From Gemmatimonadota bacterium (GTDB taxonomy: Bacteria > Gemmatimonadota > Gemmatimonadetes > Gemmatimonadales > GWC2-71-9), in the NCBI GenBank assembly GCA_003221075.1, contig QHUF01000029.1, forward strand, positions 1 to 9,505: a DNA stretch of 9,505 nucleotides. Direction: 5' to 3'. Below the pieces are notes generated by a model, which saw only the letters and a list, made by a program, of their open reading frames with translations, had not been told where the DNA came from and did not search any database. Below, piece by piece: positions 1 through 5,747 of the stretch (positions within the stretch are counted from its first letter, which is position 1; each line of letters opens with the position of its first letter). The position numbers and the translations under genes are program-made.

Positions 1-1
1 G

Positions 2-781
2 TTCCGCGCGGTCGCATTCGGGCCGCAGCTGCCGCGCATTCTCGCCGGCAGCGCGCCGTCGCTCGCAATCGACGATCTGCAGGCGTTTGGCTTGCGAGTG
101 CCGCAGGAGGGTGCGCGCGATCGGCTGACGCGCGCCTTCGAAGAGCTGTACGACGGCGCGGGGACCGGTTTGCTGGCGTCGTCGTCGCGCGAGGGATTCG
201 AGGCAGTGCAGATGTTGAAGCGCGCCGACCCGACGCAGTACCGTCCCGCCGCCGGCGCCGACTACCCGCCGGGCCGGTTAGGCAAGACGCTGCTCCAGAT
301 CGCGCAGCTCATCAAGGCAGACGTCGGGCTCGAGATCGCCTTCGCCGATTGCAGCGGCTGGGACACGCACGTGAACCAGGGGTCGAGCGAAGGCCAGCTC
401 GCCGCTCGCCTCCGCGAGCTGGGCCTCGCGCTTGCCGCGTTCAACCAGGATCTGGGCGAGCGCATGCGCAATGTCGTCCTGCTGACGATGTCCGAATTCG
501 GCCGAACGATCCGGGAAAACGGCAACAGCGGCACCGATCACGGCCACGCAACCGCCATGCTGGCACTCGGCGGGCCCGTGAACGGCGGGCGCGTGCTGGG
601 CCGCTGGCCCGGCCTGGGCGTCGAGCAGCGTTTTGAAGGGCGCGACGTCGCCGTCACGACCGACTTCCGCGACCTCTTTGGGGAGATTCTCGCGCGCCAC
701 CTGGGAGCCGCGGATCTGGGAGCGGTCTTCCCCGGCTACACGCCCAGCCCGGCCCGATTTCTAGGAGCGATTCGGGGGTAG
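2..781 (+). CDS. DUF1501 family protein, C-terminal part (5' end outside window)
   Basis: The frame is open from base 2 to the TAG at 779-781 and gives 259 residues, beginning in the middle of the protein. It is recognised as DUF1501 by its conserved blocks: the GWDTH motif (about 358-372), the SEFGRT motif (about 490-507), GTDHG (about 532-546) and a glycine-rich GGPVNGG turn shortly after. The family adopts an alkaline-phosphatase/sulfatase-like fold. Members are usually exported, often with a twin-arginine signal, which would lie upstream of this window. Their substrates are not established. They are commonly encoded next to a DUF1800 protein, so such a gene may lie to the left, but it cannot be seen here. 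The internal ATG-like start at about 92 is not the true start, because clear coding sequence in the same frame precedes it. The C terminus looks complete. The gene converges on the HAD phosphatase with 19 bp between stop codons. Confidence 0.85.
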   Translation, partial: FRAVAFGPQLPRILAGSAPSLAIDDLQAFGLRVPQEGARDRLTRAFEELYDGAGTGLLASSSREGFEAVQMLKRADPTQYRPAAGADYPPGRLGKTLLQIAQLIKADVGLEIAFADCSGWDTHVNQGSSEGQLAARLRELGLALAAFNQDLGERMRNVVLLTMSEFGRTIRENGNSGTDHGHATAMLALGGPVNGGRVLGRWPGLGVEQRFEGRDVAVTTDFRDLFGEILARHLGAADLGAVFPGYTPSPARFLGAIRG

Positions 782-789
782 GCAGAAGT

Positions 790-826
790 GATTGGATGTC
801 CTAGGCGTTCGCCGCAGCATCCAATC
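790..826. terminator. Inverted repeat between convergent genes, possible bidirectional terminator
   Basis: A 9-bp perfect inverted repeat (GATTGGATG at 790-798, CATCCAATC at 818-826) encloses a 19-nt spacer that itself contains GGCG-TT-CGCC (804-813). It spans the 3' end of the HAD gene and the short gap after the DUF1501 stop, where a terminator serving both directions is expected. Neither side has a good U-run, so termination by this hairpin alone is uncertain. The right arm also encodes the last HAD residues. Confidence 0.35.
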
Positions 827-1625
827 GGATGACGCCGTCCCCAGCTCCGTCGCGGATCGTCAGCCAGTCAGTACGGACGCGGTCCCACTCCTGAATCACG
901 AGCCCATGGTCCTCGAACAGCGCCCGGATCTGGCTCGGCCCGAATCCGGCGATCTCTTCGAGAATCGGCACCAGCACCGACAGCGCGTCGTCGCTGATCA
1001 CCGTGCGCTTGGCGATGTGCGAGACCTCGCGCGCTTCCGACGCGGCGATGGTGAAGCCGTCGCCACGATTCACATGCAGCATGACCGGAATATCCGATTG
1101 TCCGTCGCCGACATAGATGACCTGGTCGCGGGGCACGACGTGCCGCGCGCGGATCTCCTCCACCGCCGCGACCTTGCCGTAGCCGGCCGCCACCCGCTCG
1201 AGCGTCCCGATCTTCCCGCCATCGGGCTGGAACTCGAACCGGGTCCCCACGACGTGATCGGCCGGCACGATGCCCTCGAGCGCTGACAACACGACTTCCT
1301 GAGGCGCCGCCGAGATCACGTAGAAATCAAAGCGGTGGCCGTCGATCCCCTGCGCGAGCATGCTGGTGAGGAGCTTGACGTTGCGCTTGAGCCGGACCTG
1401 GCGCCCGACTGTAAGGAGGTCGTTGCGAGTCACCCGGGCGTACTCCGGATCGTTCGCGAGCAGATACGCCAACTCGGCGCCCTGTTGTACGAGGTTGAGA
1501 TTGGAGAGCGCCGCGACCTTTTCCCGGAAACTCGTGATCCCCAGCATCTCGCTCAGCACGATGCCGGAATCGTTGAAGCTCAATGTCTGATCGAAGTCAC
1601 TCGCCAGCAGGTAATGCCGCTTCAT
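801..1625 (-). CDS. HAD-superfamily phosphatase
   Basis: This is a 274-residue soluble protein with the haloacid-dehalogenase motifs in order. Motif I is SDFDQTL, with nucleophile and acid Asp10 and Asp12. A helical cap follows (about 20-95). Motif II is VISAAP, with Ser105. A motif III lysine is probably Lys138 or Lys151. Motif IV is YVGDGQSDIP, with Asp174 and Asp178 for Mg2+. The DxDxT signature and the GDGxxD motif point to a phosphoserine-phosphatase-like (HAD-IB type) phosphohydrolase, but the substrate cannot be assigned. The start is the ATG at 1625 because it directly precedes motif I and has GGGAG five bases upstream on the minus strand. A longer frame to 1712 runs through a terminator hairpin and is not coding. 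The last 35 residues or so extend past the core fold. The gene lies downstream of the HtrA-like protease on the same strand, separated by 195 bp that include an intrinsic terminator, so the two are probably not a simple operon. Confidence 0.85.
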   Translation of the reverse strand: MKRHYLLASDFDQTLSFNDSGIVLSEMLGITSFREKVAALSNLNLVQQGAELAYLLANDPEYARVTRNDLLTVGRQVRLKRNVKLLTSMLAQGIDGHRFDFYVISAAPQEVVLSALEGIVPADHVVGTRFEFQPDGGKIGTLERVAAGYGKVAAVEEIRARHVVPRDQVIYVGDGQSDIPVMLHVNRGDGFTIAASEAREVSHIAKRTVISDDALSVLVPILEEIAGFGPSQIRALFEDHGLVIQEWDRVRTDWLTIRDGAGDGVIRLDAAANA

Positions 1626-1654
1626 CCATTCTCCCGTGTTGAATCCCTCAAACG

Positions 1655-1684
1655 AAAAAGGCCCGCGCCATCTGGGTGCGGGCC
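1655..1684 (-). terminator. Rho-independent terminator or attenuator upstream of the HAD gene
   Basis: Read on the minus strand, GGCCCGC (1684-1678) pairs perfectly with GCGGGCC (1666-1660) across an 11-nt loop, and five U residues follow (1659-1655). Two further G-C pairs are possible inside the loop. This is a standard intrinsic terminator for transcripts coming from the protease gene, whose stop is about 135 bp upstream. The U-run ends only 29 nt before the HAD start codon, and I see no convincing -10/-35 in those 29 nt. The HAD promoter may therefore lie upstream of the hairpin (about 1690-1820), which would make the hairpin an attenuator in the HAD leader. I recognise no known riboswitch in that stretch. 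Confidence 0.75.
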
Positions 1685-1820
1685 GTCGTCTGAGTTTTGC
1701 GACTAGGTACATCGCTTCAGGTAGCGCCCGCCTCTCCGGTTCGGTTCCCGGTGTGGAGCATATTCGACTTGCAGGCGCAGATCGTCATGGCACCAAGGTA
1801 CAAACGCGTGACCGTCACGG

Positions 1821-2837
1821 TCAACTCTTGCTTTGCGCCGTTTCGGCAGCCGTGATCGACAGCTCCAACCGCTCCGCTTTGCGCACGGCCGCGACGGTGC
1901 TCGCCGCACCAATCCGGTCGCCGCTGAGCAGCCGGTGCAGATCGTCGATGCCATGAACGGGCTGGCCGTCGAACGCCACGATGATGTCGCCGGGCTGCAG
2001 GCCGGCACGCGCCGCCGGACTGCCTGGCTCGATCGTCGTGATCAGGACGCCACTCGGCTGAATGAGTCTGTGCGCGCGTACGGCGAGCCGCGGCAGTGAG
2101 ACATTCTGTCCACCGACGCCGATGCGCGCGCGCCGCACGTGTCCGTGCGCCATCAGCTGCCCGACGACGAGCTTGACGGTGTTCGCCGCGACGGCGAAGC
2201 AGATGCCCTGAGCTGGCAGGATGACCGCCGTATTGACGCCGATCACCTGACCGCGCGAATCGAGCAGCGGGCCACCGGAGTTGCCGGGATTGAGCGCCGC
2301 GTCGGTCTGAATCACGTTGTCGATCAAACGTCCCGACACCGAGCGGAACGATCGCCCCAACGCGCTCACGACGCCGGCGGTCACGGTGCTCTGAAAGCCG
2401 AGTGGATTCCCGATCGCGATGACGACCTGCCCGACGCGAAGTGCGGCAGAGTCACCGAGCGGAACCGCCACGAGCGAGGCGGCATCTACGCGCAGCACCG
2501 CGAGGTCCGTGTCGGGGTCGTCTCCCACCAGCTCGGCGCGCAGCCGGCGGCCGTCGGGGAATGCGATATCGGTCCTGGTCGCGCCGTGCGCGACGTGGCT
2601 GTTGGTGAGAATGAATCCATCGGGCGTGAAGACGAATCCGGAACCGCCCCCCGGACCGCCGCGGCGGCGGTGCTGGACTTCGACGCTGACGACGGCGGGG
2701 GCGGCGCGCTCCGCGACGCCGCTCACCGCTCGGGAATAGGCGTCCAGTAATTCGTCATCGGCAGATGACGCTCCGCGGACCGGCGATTGCGGTGGAGTGG
2801 CGGGCTCCCCTTCCGCCAGAGTGAGACGATTGGCCAT
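1821..2837 (-). CDS. HtrA/DegP-like S1C serine protease with one PDZ domain
   Basis: This 338-residue protein has a trypsin-like protease domain (about 40-230) and one C-terminal PDZ domain (about 235-330). The catalytic triad is complete: His81 in TNSHV, Asp111 in DPDTDLAVLRV and Ser187 in NPGNSGGPL, so an active endopeptidase is expected. HtrA proteases degrade or refold damaged proteins and respond to peptides bound by the PDZ domain. Most are periplasmic or membrane-anchored. Here the first 40 residues are polar and proline/alanine-rich, with no signal peptide or transmembrane helix visible, so location is uncertain and may be cytoplasmic. The start is the ATG at 2837. It has no clear Shine-Dalgarno, but no better start is visible and the protein aligns in length with short S1C proteases. 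It is divergent from the sensor kinase. Its leader carries a strong G-quadruplex motif. An intrinsic terminator lies about 135 bp past its stop. Confidence 0.9.
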   Translation of the reverse strand: MANRLTLAEGEPATPPQSPVRGASSADDELLDAYSRAVSGVAERAAPAVVSVEVQHRRRGGPGGGSGFVFTPDGFILTNSHVAHGATRTDIAFPDGRRLRAELVGDDPDTDLAVLRVDAASLVAVPLGDSAALRVGQVVIAIGNPLGFQSTVTAGVVSALGRSFRSVSGRLIDNVIQTDAALNPGNSGGPLLDSRGQVIGVNTAVILPAQGICFAVAANTVKLVVGQLMAHGHVRRARIGVGGQNVSLPRLAVRAHRLIQPSGVLITTIEPGSPAARAGLQPGDIIVAFDGQPVHGIDDLHRLLSGDRIGAASTVAAVRKAERLELSITAAETAQSKS

Positions 2838-2859
2838 GCCCCAAGAACGCTAGGTGGTT

Positions 2860-2891
2860 CCCCAAGCCCCAAGCCCCAGCCCCTGGGCCCC
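2860..2891 (-). promoter_or_regulatory. Five-run G-quadruplex motif in the protease/kinase divergent region
   Basis: The + strand has five runs of exactly four C (2860-2863, 2867-2870, 2874-2877, 2880-2883, 2888-2891). They are separated by 3, 3, 2 and 4 bases. The minus strand therefore carries five G4 runs with very short loops, well above the usual criterion of four runs of at least three G with loops of 1-7. It lies 22 nt upstream of the protease ATG on its coding strand, so it would be in the protease mRNA leader if transcription starts to its right. On the kinase side it lies upstream of the -10-like box. Folding and function are inferred from sequence only. Confidence 0.6.
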
Positions 2892-2895
2892 GCCT

Positions 2896-2901
2896 TATAT
2901 T
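2896..2901 (+). promoter_or_regulatory. -10-like box (TATATT) before the sensor kinase
   Basis: TATATT is the only AT-rich spot in the 73-bp divergent region. It lies 9 bp before the kinase ATG at 2911, so a transcript from it would have almost no leader. I see no matching -35 element. The sequence is nearly palindromic (minus strand AATATA/TATAAG) and could also serve the protease gene in the other direction. Confidence 0.35.
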
Positions 2902-2910
2902 CGAGGCCGC

Positions 2911-4536
2911 ATGCGAGACGCCTTGCAGGCGCTGCTCCGGGAAGCGAGCGATGCGAAACGCTCGGCTGACTTCTGGCACGCCGCCGCCGGAATCTTGAGC
3001 GGCTGGGCAGGCGGCGCGCGCCTATCGATTCGCTACCAGGGCATGAACGAAGCGGGATCGGTCAGCGCAGGGACCGACGACCGCTCGGGACGCACGCTGA
3101 ATGCCGCGTGGCGCGACCCCGACGGCCGCCACGTCGAAGCGTCGCTCGCGGGTGCGCCACCGGCCCTGCCGGCAACTGAGCTCGAAGCGGCAATCGAGTT
3201 CTCTTGCCGGCTCGCGGTCATGGTCGGGCGGCGCGCCGCGCTGGAGCGCGAGCGGCGGCTCAGCAGCTTCGTCGTCGAGCTCGCTCGCTGGTTGCTCGCC
3301 GCCCCCGAAACGCACCTCCTGCTGCGCTATACGCTGCAGAGCCTCATGGAGCTGGTCGATGCGCAGGGCGCCTATGTCGCCTTGAAGCAGCCGGACGGCG
3401 AGAACCTGCGCATTTCCCCGGCGCTCGGCGAGGCGTCGACGTTGGAAGGCTTGACCCTCGGACTCGAGAGCAGCACGACCGGCCGAGTGGTGCGGATCGG
3501 TGAGGCAATGATTACCGCCGATTTGCGGGCGGATCCCGATGCGAGCCCCGTCGCCAAGGGGCTGTCCGAAGGAGTACGCGCGGCGCTCATCTCACCGCTC
3601 CGCATTTCGCAGGGGACGGTCGGTGCGGTCGCGCTGCTGCGCTATCAGAAGTCGGACGCGTCGAACACGCCACCCTTCAGTCTGCACGATCTGCATTACG
3701 TGTCCGCCGTTGCCGCGCACATCGCGGGCGGCATCGAGCTCTCCGAGGCCGTTGCCGCGACGCGCGCCGCCGCCGACCGCGCCCGGGCGATGGTGGATGC
3801 GAGCCCGCTGCCGATGGCGCTGGTGGACACGGCAGGCACCGTGCGGCAGCTCAACGGCGCGGCGATGCAGGTCTTCGGCGTCGCGTCGAACGAAGCGGCC
3901 GTCGGGCGCCACCTCGAGAAGCTCGGGCTCTCGCCGAGCGGGCTGACCGTGCGGCTCATGTTGACGGGCCGGCAGGAGGGGCAGCCGTGGCACGGCCGCG
4001 TCCTGGTCACGCAAGGCGGGGGCGACCGTCGGATCTGTGATTGCACGGTGACGGACCTGCGCGGCCTCGGATCCCAGGATCTGCTGGTCGCGCTGTATGA
4101 CCGCACTGACGAGCTGCGGGCGCAGCGCGAGCTCATCGCCCGCGAGAAGCTCGCGACCGTCGGCGAGCTCGCGAGCGGCGTGGCGCACGAGGTGAACAAC
4201 CCGCTCGCAGCGATTCGGATGGAGGCGGAGCTGTTGGGGCGCTCAACCCAGGACGCCGAAGCCAGCACCGCCGCCGCCGCGATCGTGCGGGAAGTTGATC
4301 GCGCCGCCCGCATCGTGCGGAGCCTGTTGCGCCTGGCCCGCCGCGCCGATATCACGCCCGTGCGGATCCAGCTCAACGACCTGGTGCGCGACGTCGCGGA
4401 GATTCGCCAGCGCGTGCTCCGCGCCGACAATATCGAAGTGCGCACGCACATGGATCAGGGAGCCGAAGCGGTGCTCGGCCTGGGTCAGGAGCTGCAGCAG
4501 GTCGTGCGTCCTGGGTTGAGCGCCCCAACGCGGTGA
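2911..4536 (+). CDS. Sensor histidine kinase (GAF-PAS-HisKA), truncated in the ATPase domain
   Basis: 541 residues are encoded from the ATG at 2911. Order: an N-terminal region with no membrane segment, a GAF domain (about 120-275), a PAS domain starting at about 292 (ASPLPMALVDTAG), a linker helix, and a HisKA domain. The H-box is VAHEVNNPLAAI with phosphoacceptor His426, typical of NtrB-like soluble kinases. The HATPase domain begins at about 495 and reaches ELQQVV, where the N-box (NLxxNAxxA) should follow. Instead the frame runs through eight unrelated residues to TGA at 4534-4536. The missing C-terminal part is encoded in another frame at 4533-4811. The break coincides exactly with a 24-bp inverted copy of upstream sequence. 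As read, the protein cannot bind ATP normally. I prefer ATG 2911 (CGAGG four bases upstream) to GTG 2854, which would add C-rich intergenic sequence. No response regulator gene lies next to it, so its partner is unknown. Confidence 0.8.
   Translation: MRDALQALLREASDAKRSADFWHAAAGILSGWAGGARLSIRYQGMNEAGSVSAGTDDRSGRTLNAAWRDPDGRHVEASLAGAPPALPATELEAAIEFSCRLAVMVGRRAALERERRLSSFVVELARWLLAAPETHLLLRYTLQSLMELVDAQGAYVALKQPDGENLRISPALGEASTLEGLTLGLESSTTGRVVRIGEAMITADLRADPDASPVAKGLSEGVRAALISPLRISQGTVGAVALLRYQKSDASNTPPFSLHDLHYVSAVAAHIAGGIELSEAVAATRAAADRARAMVDASPLPMALVDTAGTVRQLNGAAMQVFGVASNEAAVGRHLEKLGLSPSGLTVRLMLTGRQEGQPWHGRVLVTQGGGDRRICDCTVTDLRGLGSQDLLVALYDRTDELRAQRELIAREKLATVGELASGVAHEVNNPLAAIRMEAELLGRSTQDAEASTAAAAIVREVDRAARIVRSLLRLARRADITPVRIQLNDLVRDVAEIRQRVLRADNIEVRTHMDQGAEAVLGLGQELQQVVRPGLSAPTR
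4233..4256 (+). repeat. 24-bp exact inverted repeat, left copy (inside kinase HisKA coding region)
   Basis: Bases 4233-4256 are the exact reverse complement of 4506-4529. This copy is in normal reading frame inside the HisKA domain (around residues 442-449, LLGRSTQDA) and reads as ordinary coding sequence, so it is probably the original. Flanking bases on both sides do not extend the match. A 249-bp spacer separates the copies. Confidence 0.9.
4506..4529 (-). repeat. 24-bp exact inverted repeat, right copy (at the kinase frame break)
   Basis: This is the reverse complement of 4233-4256. It begins at the last base of the final good valine codon of ELQQVV and ends just before the ATPase sequence resumes as VIDLATEA in another frame. 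It replaces the expected N-box region (roughly 15-20 residues) and causes the frame loss. It is therefore the derived copy, produced by a templated insertion with deletion or by an assembly error. Confidence 0.9.
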
Positions 4537-4811
4537 TCGACCTCGCGACGGAAGCCCGGAAGGACTGGGTCCGCCTCACGGTCGAAGACTCGGGTCCGGG
4601 CGTGCCACAGAACGTGCGAAGCCGGATCTTCGATCCCTTTTTCACGACGAAGAGTCCGGACGAGGGATCGGGACTCGGCCTTTCGATTTGTCAGCGCGTG
4701 GTCGCGGAAGTCGGCGGGCGAATCTGGCTGGAAGACTCCAGTGCCCTGGGCGGCGCGAAGTTCGTCGTGGAGCTACCCGCCGCCCCAGTGCAGGACGACG
4801 TCATCGGGTAA
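4533..4811 (+). pseudogene. Out-of-frame C-terminal half of the sensor kinase ATPase domain
   Basis: This 92-codon frame continues the kinase after the break. It carries the G1 box VEDSGPGVP, the F box IFDPFFTTK, the G2 box GSGLGLSICQRVV and the usual C-terminal strand, ending at TAA 4809-4811. It lacks the N-box and the start of the ATP-binding fold and cannot act alone. The first possible start, GTG at 4533, overlaps the TGA that ends the upstream part (GTGA, 4533-4536), so termination-reinitiation could in principle produce this piece as a separate peptide. The simplest view is one disrupted kinase gene spanning 2911-4811. Codon and base use match the upstream part. Its stop is 3 bp from that of the convergent membrane protein. 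Confidence 0.8.
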
Positions 4812-4814
4812 GTT

Positions 4815-5174
4815 TTACGCTTCGAGTATCTGCCGGCGGTAGAGGGCCAGCGTGGCCAGGCCGTACGCGCCGATCGCGAGCAGCAGCACGCCCAGCGCCC
4901 AATGCGGGCCAAGCTGCCAGATGCCTGCGACGATGTAGCCGATGCTGGCGACGAGTCCCAGACCCAGCACTTCCTTGCGCGCCATCAGAATGCCGAACAC
5001 GTATCCCCAGCTGAACCCGGCAAGTCCGAGGAAAATGACGGCGTTGGGGAAAATCTTCGTCGGATCGATGAGATTGAGACCGCCCGCAAAGGCGCAGAAC
5101 AAACCGATTACGGTGTACGTTGCCAGGTGGAGCGCGAGCGGCAGAGGCAGGGTGCCCATTTTGTTGAAGGTCAT
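4815..5174 (-). CDS. Small four-helix integral membrane protein, unknown family
   Basis: This 119-residue, strongly hydrophobic protein has four likely transmembrane segments at about 13-35, 43-64, 69-88 and 91-111. Short polar turns link them (LIDPTKIFPN, MARKEV, QLGPH), and a positively charged tail (LYRRQILEA) follows. By the positive-inside rule the RRQ tail is cytoplasmic. I do not recognise a named family, and no catalytic or metal-binding motif stands out. The start is the ATG at 5174, with GGAGG (5188-5192 on the minus strand) 13 bases upstream, a slightly long spacing. A second ATG six codons in (5159) has no ribosome site. The frame stays open upstream through the antisense of the GNAT gene, but that extension is arginine/proline-rich shadow sequence. 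It converges with the kinase at its 3' end and is divergent from the GNAT gene. Confidence 0.75.
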   Translation of the reverse strand: MTFNKMGTLPLPLALHLATYTVIGLFCAFAGGLNLIDPTKIFPNAVIFLGLAGFSWGYVFGILMARKEVLGLGLVASIGYIVAGIWQLGPHWALGVLLLAIGAYGLATLALYRRQILEA

Positions 5175-5176
5175 GC

Positions 5177-5192
5177 GATAATAATAACCTCC
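5177..5192. promoter_or_regulatory. AT-rich element and minus-strand Shine-Dalgarno between divergent starts
   Basis: Only 18 bp separate the start codons of the membrane protein (5174, -) and GNAT (5193, +). Inside is GATAATAATAA (5177-5187), which contains GATAAT as a -10-like box for the + strand, followed by CCTCC, which is GGAGG on the minus strand. GNAT therefore has no Shine-Dalgarno and its transcript would be leaderless or nearly so. No matching -35 element is evident. Confidence 0.35.
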
Positions 5193-5747
5193 ATGCAGGC
5201 AACGCGGACGTATCTCGAGCTGACGGATCGCGGCCAATTCAAGGCGGCGTTCGGGGACTTTCCCGACGTCGCCATTGCGAGCGCGCCGCAGCCGCAGCCG
5301 GAGCTCTACCGGATGTGTTATCGAACCGTCGGCGAGGCATTCCACTGGCGCGACCGCTGGGATTGGACGGACGAGGAGATCGCGGCGCACCTGGGCAATC
5401 CGGCGATTCAACTCTTCGTCGCGATGCGGATGACCGGCAAGCACGCGGCGAGACTGGCGGGGTGGTACGAGCTCCGGCGCGTCGCGGAGGACGATTCCGT
5501 GGAGATCGCGTACTTCGGGATCGTCGCCGCTGAGTTCGGACGCGGCTTCGGAAAACACTTGCTCTCCAGCGCCGTGCGCGACGCCTGGGCCCTCGGCCCA
5601 CCGCGGGTGTGGTTGCATACCTGCACGCTCGATCACGCCAACGCGCCGCAAGCGCAAGTTCATCATCGCCGGGATCCTGATCACTCCGATCCTGATCTTC
5701 GCCCTGTATACGTGGTCGGCACTCCAGTGGAGCTATTCGGAAGGTGA
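5193..5747 (+). CDS. GNAT family N-acetyltransferase, 3' end replaced
   Basis: From the ATG at 5193 the first 150 residues read as a complete-looking GNAT of the type that begins with RTYLEL. The acetyl-CoA binding motif A is at about 104-124 (EIAYFGIVAAEFGRGFGKHLL, with the RGFGK pyrophosphate loop). It is followed by the characteristic RVWLHTCTLDHANA stretch (138-151). In the family the next residues form the last strand and helix (an NY-x-x-RGF segment). Here the frame instead enters about 34 low-complexity residues (QVHHRRDPDH...) that are the out-of-frame reading of the downstream hypothetical gene, ending at TGA 5745-5747. The encoded protein thus lacks the genuine C terminus and may be non-functional. 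The substrate is unknown for this subfamily. An upstream extension of the same frame to 4902 is antisense to the membrane protein and was not used. Confidence 0.75.
   Translation: MQATRTYLELTDRGQFKAAFGDFPDVAIASAPQPQPELYRMCYRTVGEAFHWRDRWDWTDEEIAAHLGNPAIQLFVAMRMTGKHAARLAGWYELRRVAEDDSVEIAYFGIVAAEFGRGFGKHLLSSAVRDAWALGPPRVWLHTCTLDHANAPQAQVHHRRDPDHSDPDLRPVYVVGTPVELFGR

Noticed and set aside
1626..1712. N-terminal extension of the HAD protein to 1712
   Set aside because: It would run through the intrinsic terminator hairpin. ATG 1625 has GGGAG at good spacing and starts right before motif I.
1725..1765. Possible tRNA, because GGTTCGGTTCCCGG resembles a T-arm
   Set aside because: The putative T stem does not pair over five bases with a seven-base loop, and I could not find an acceptor, D or anticodon arm around it.
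2854..2910. N-terminal extension of the sensor kinase from GTG 2854
   Set aside because: It would translate the C-rich intergenic repeat into proline-rich sequence. ATG 2911 has CGAGG upstream and a -10-like box nearby.
5175..5684. N-terminal extension of the membrane protein through the antisense of GNAT
   Set aside because: The extra sequence is arginine/proline-rich shadow of a real gene. The Shine-Dalgarno at 5188-5192 supports the start at 5174.
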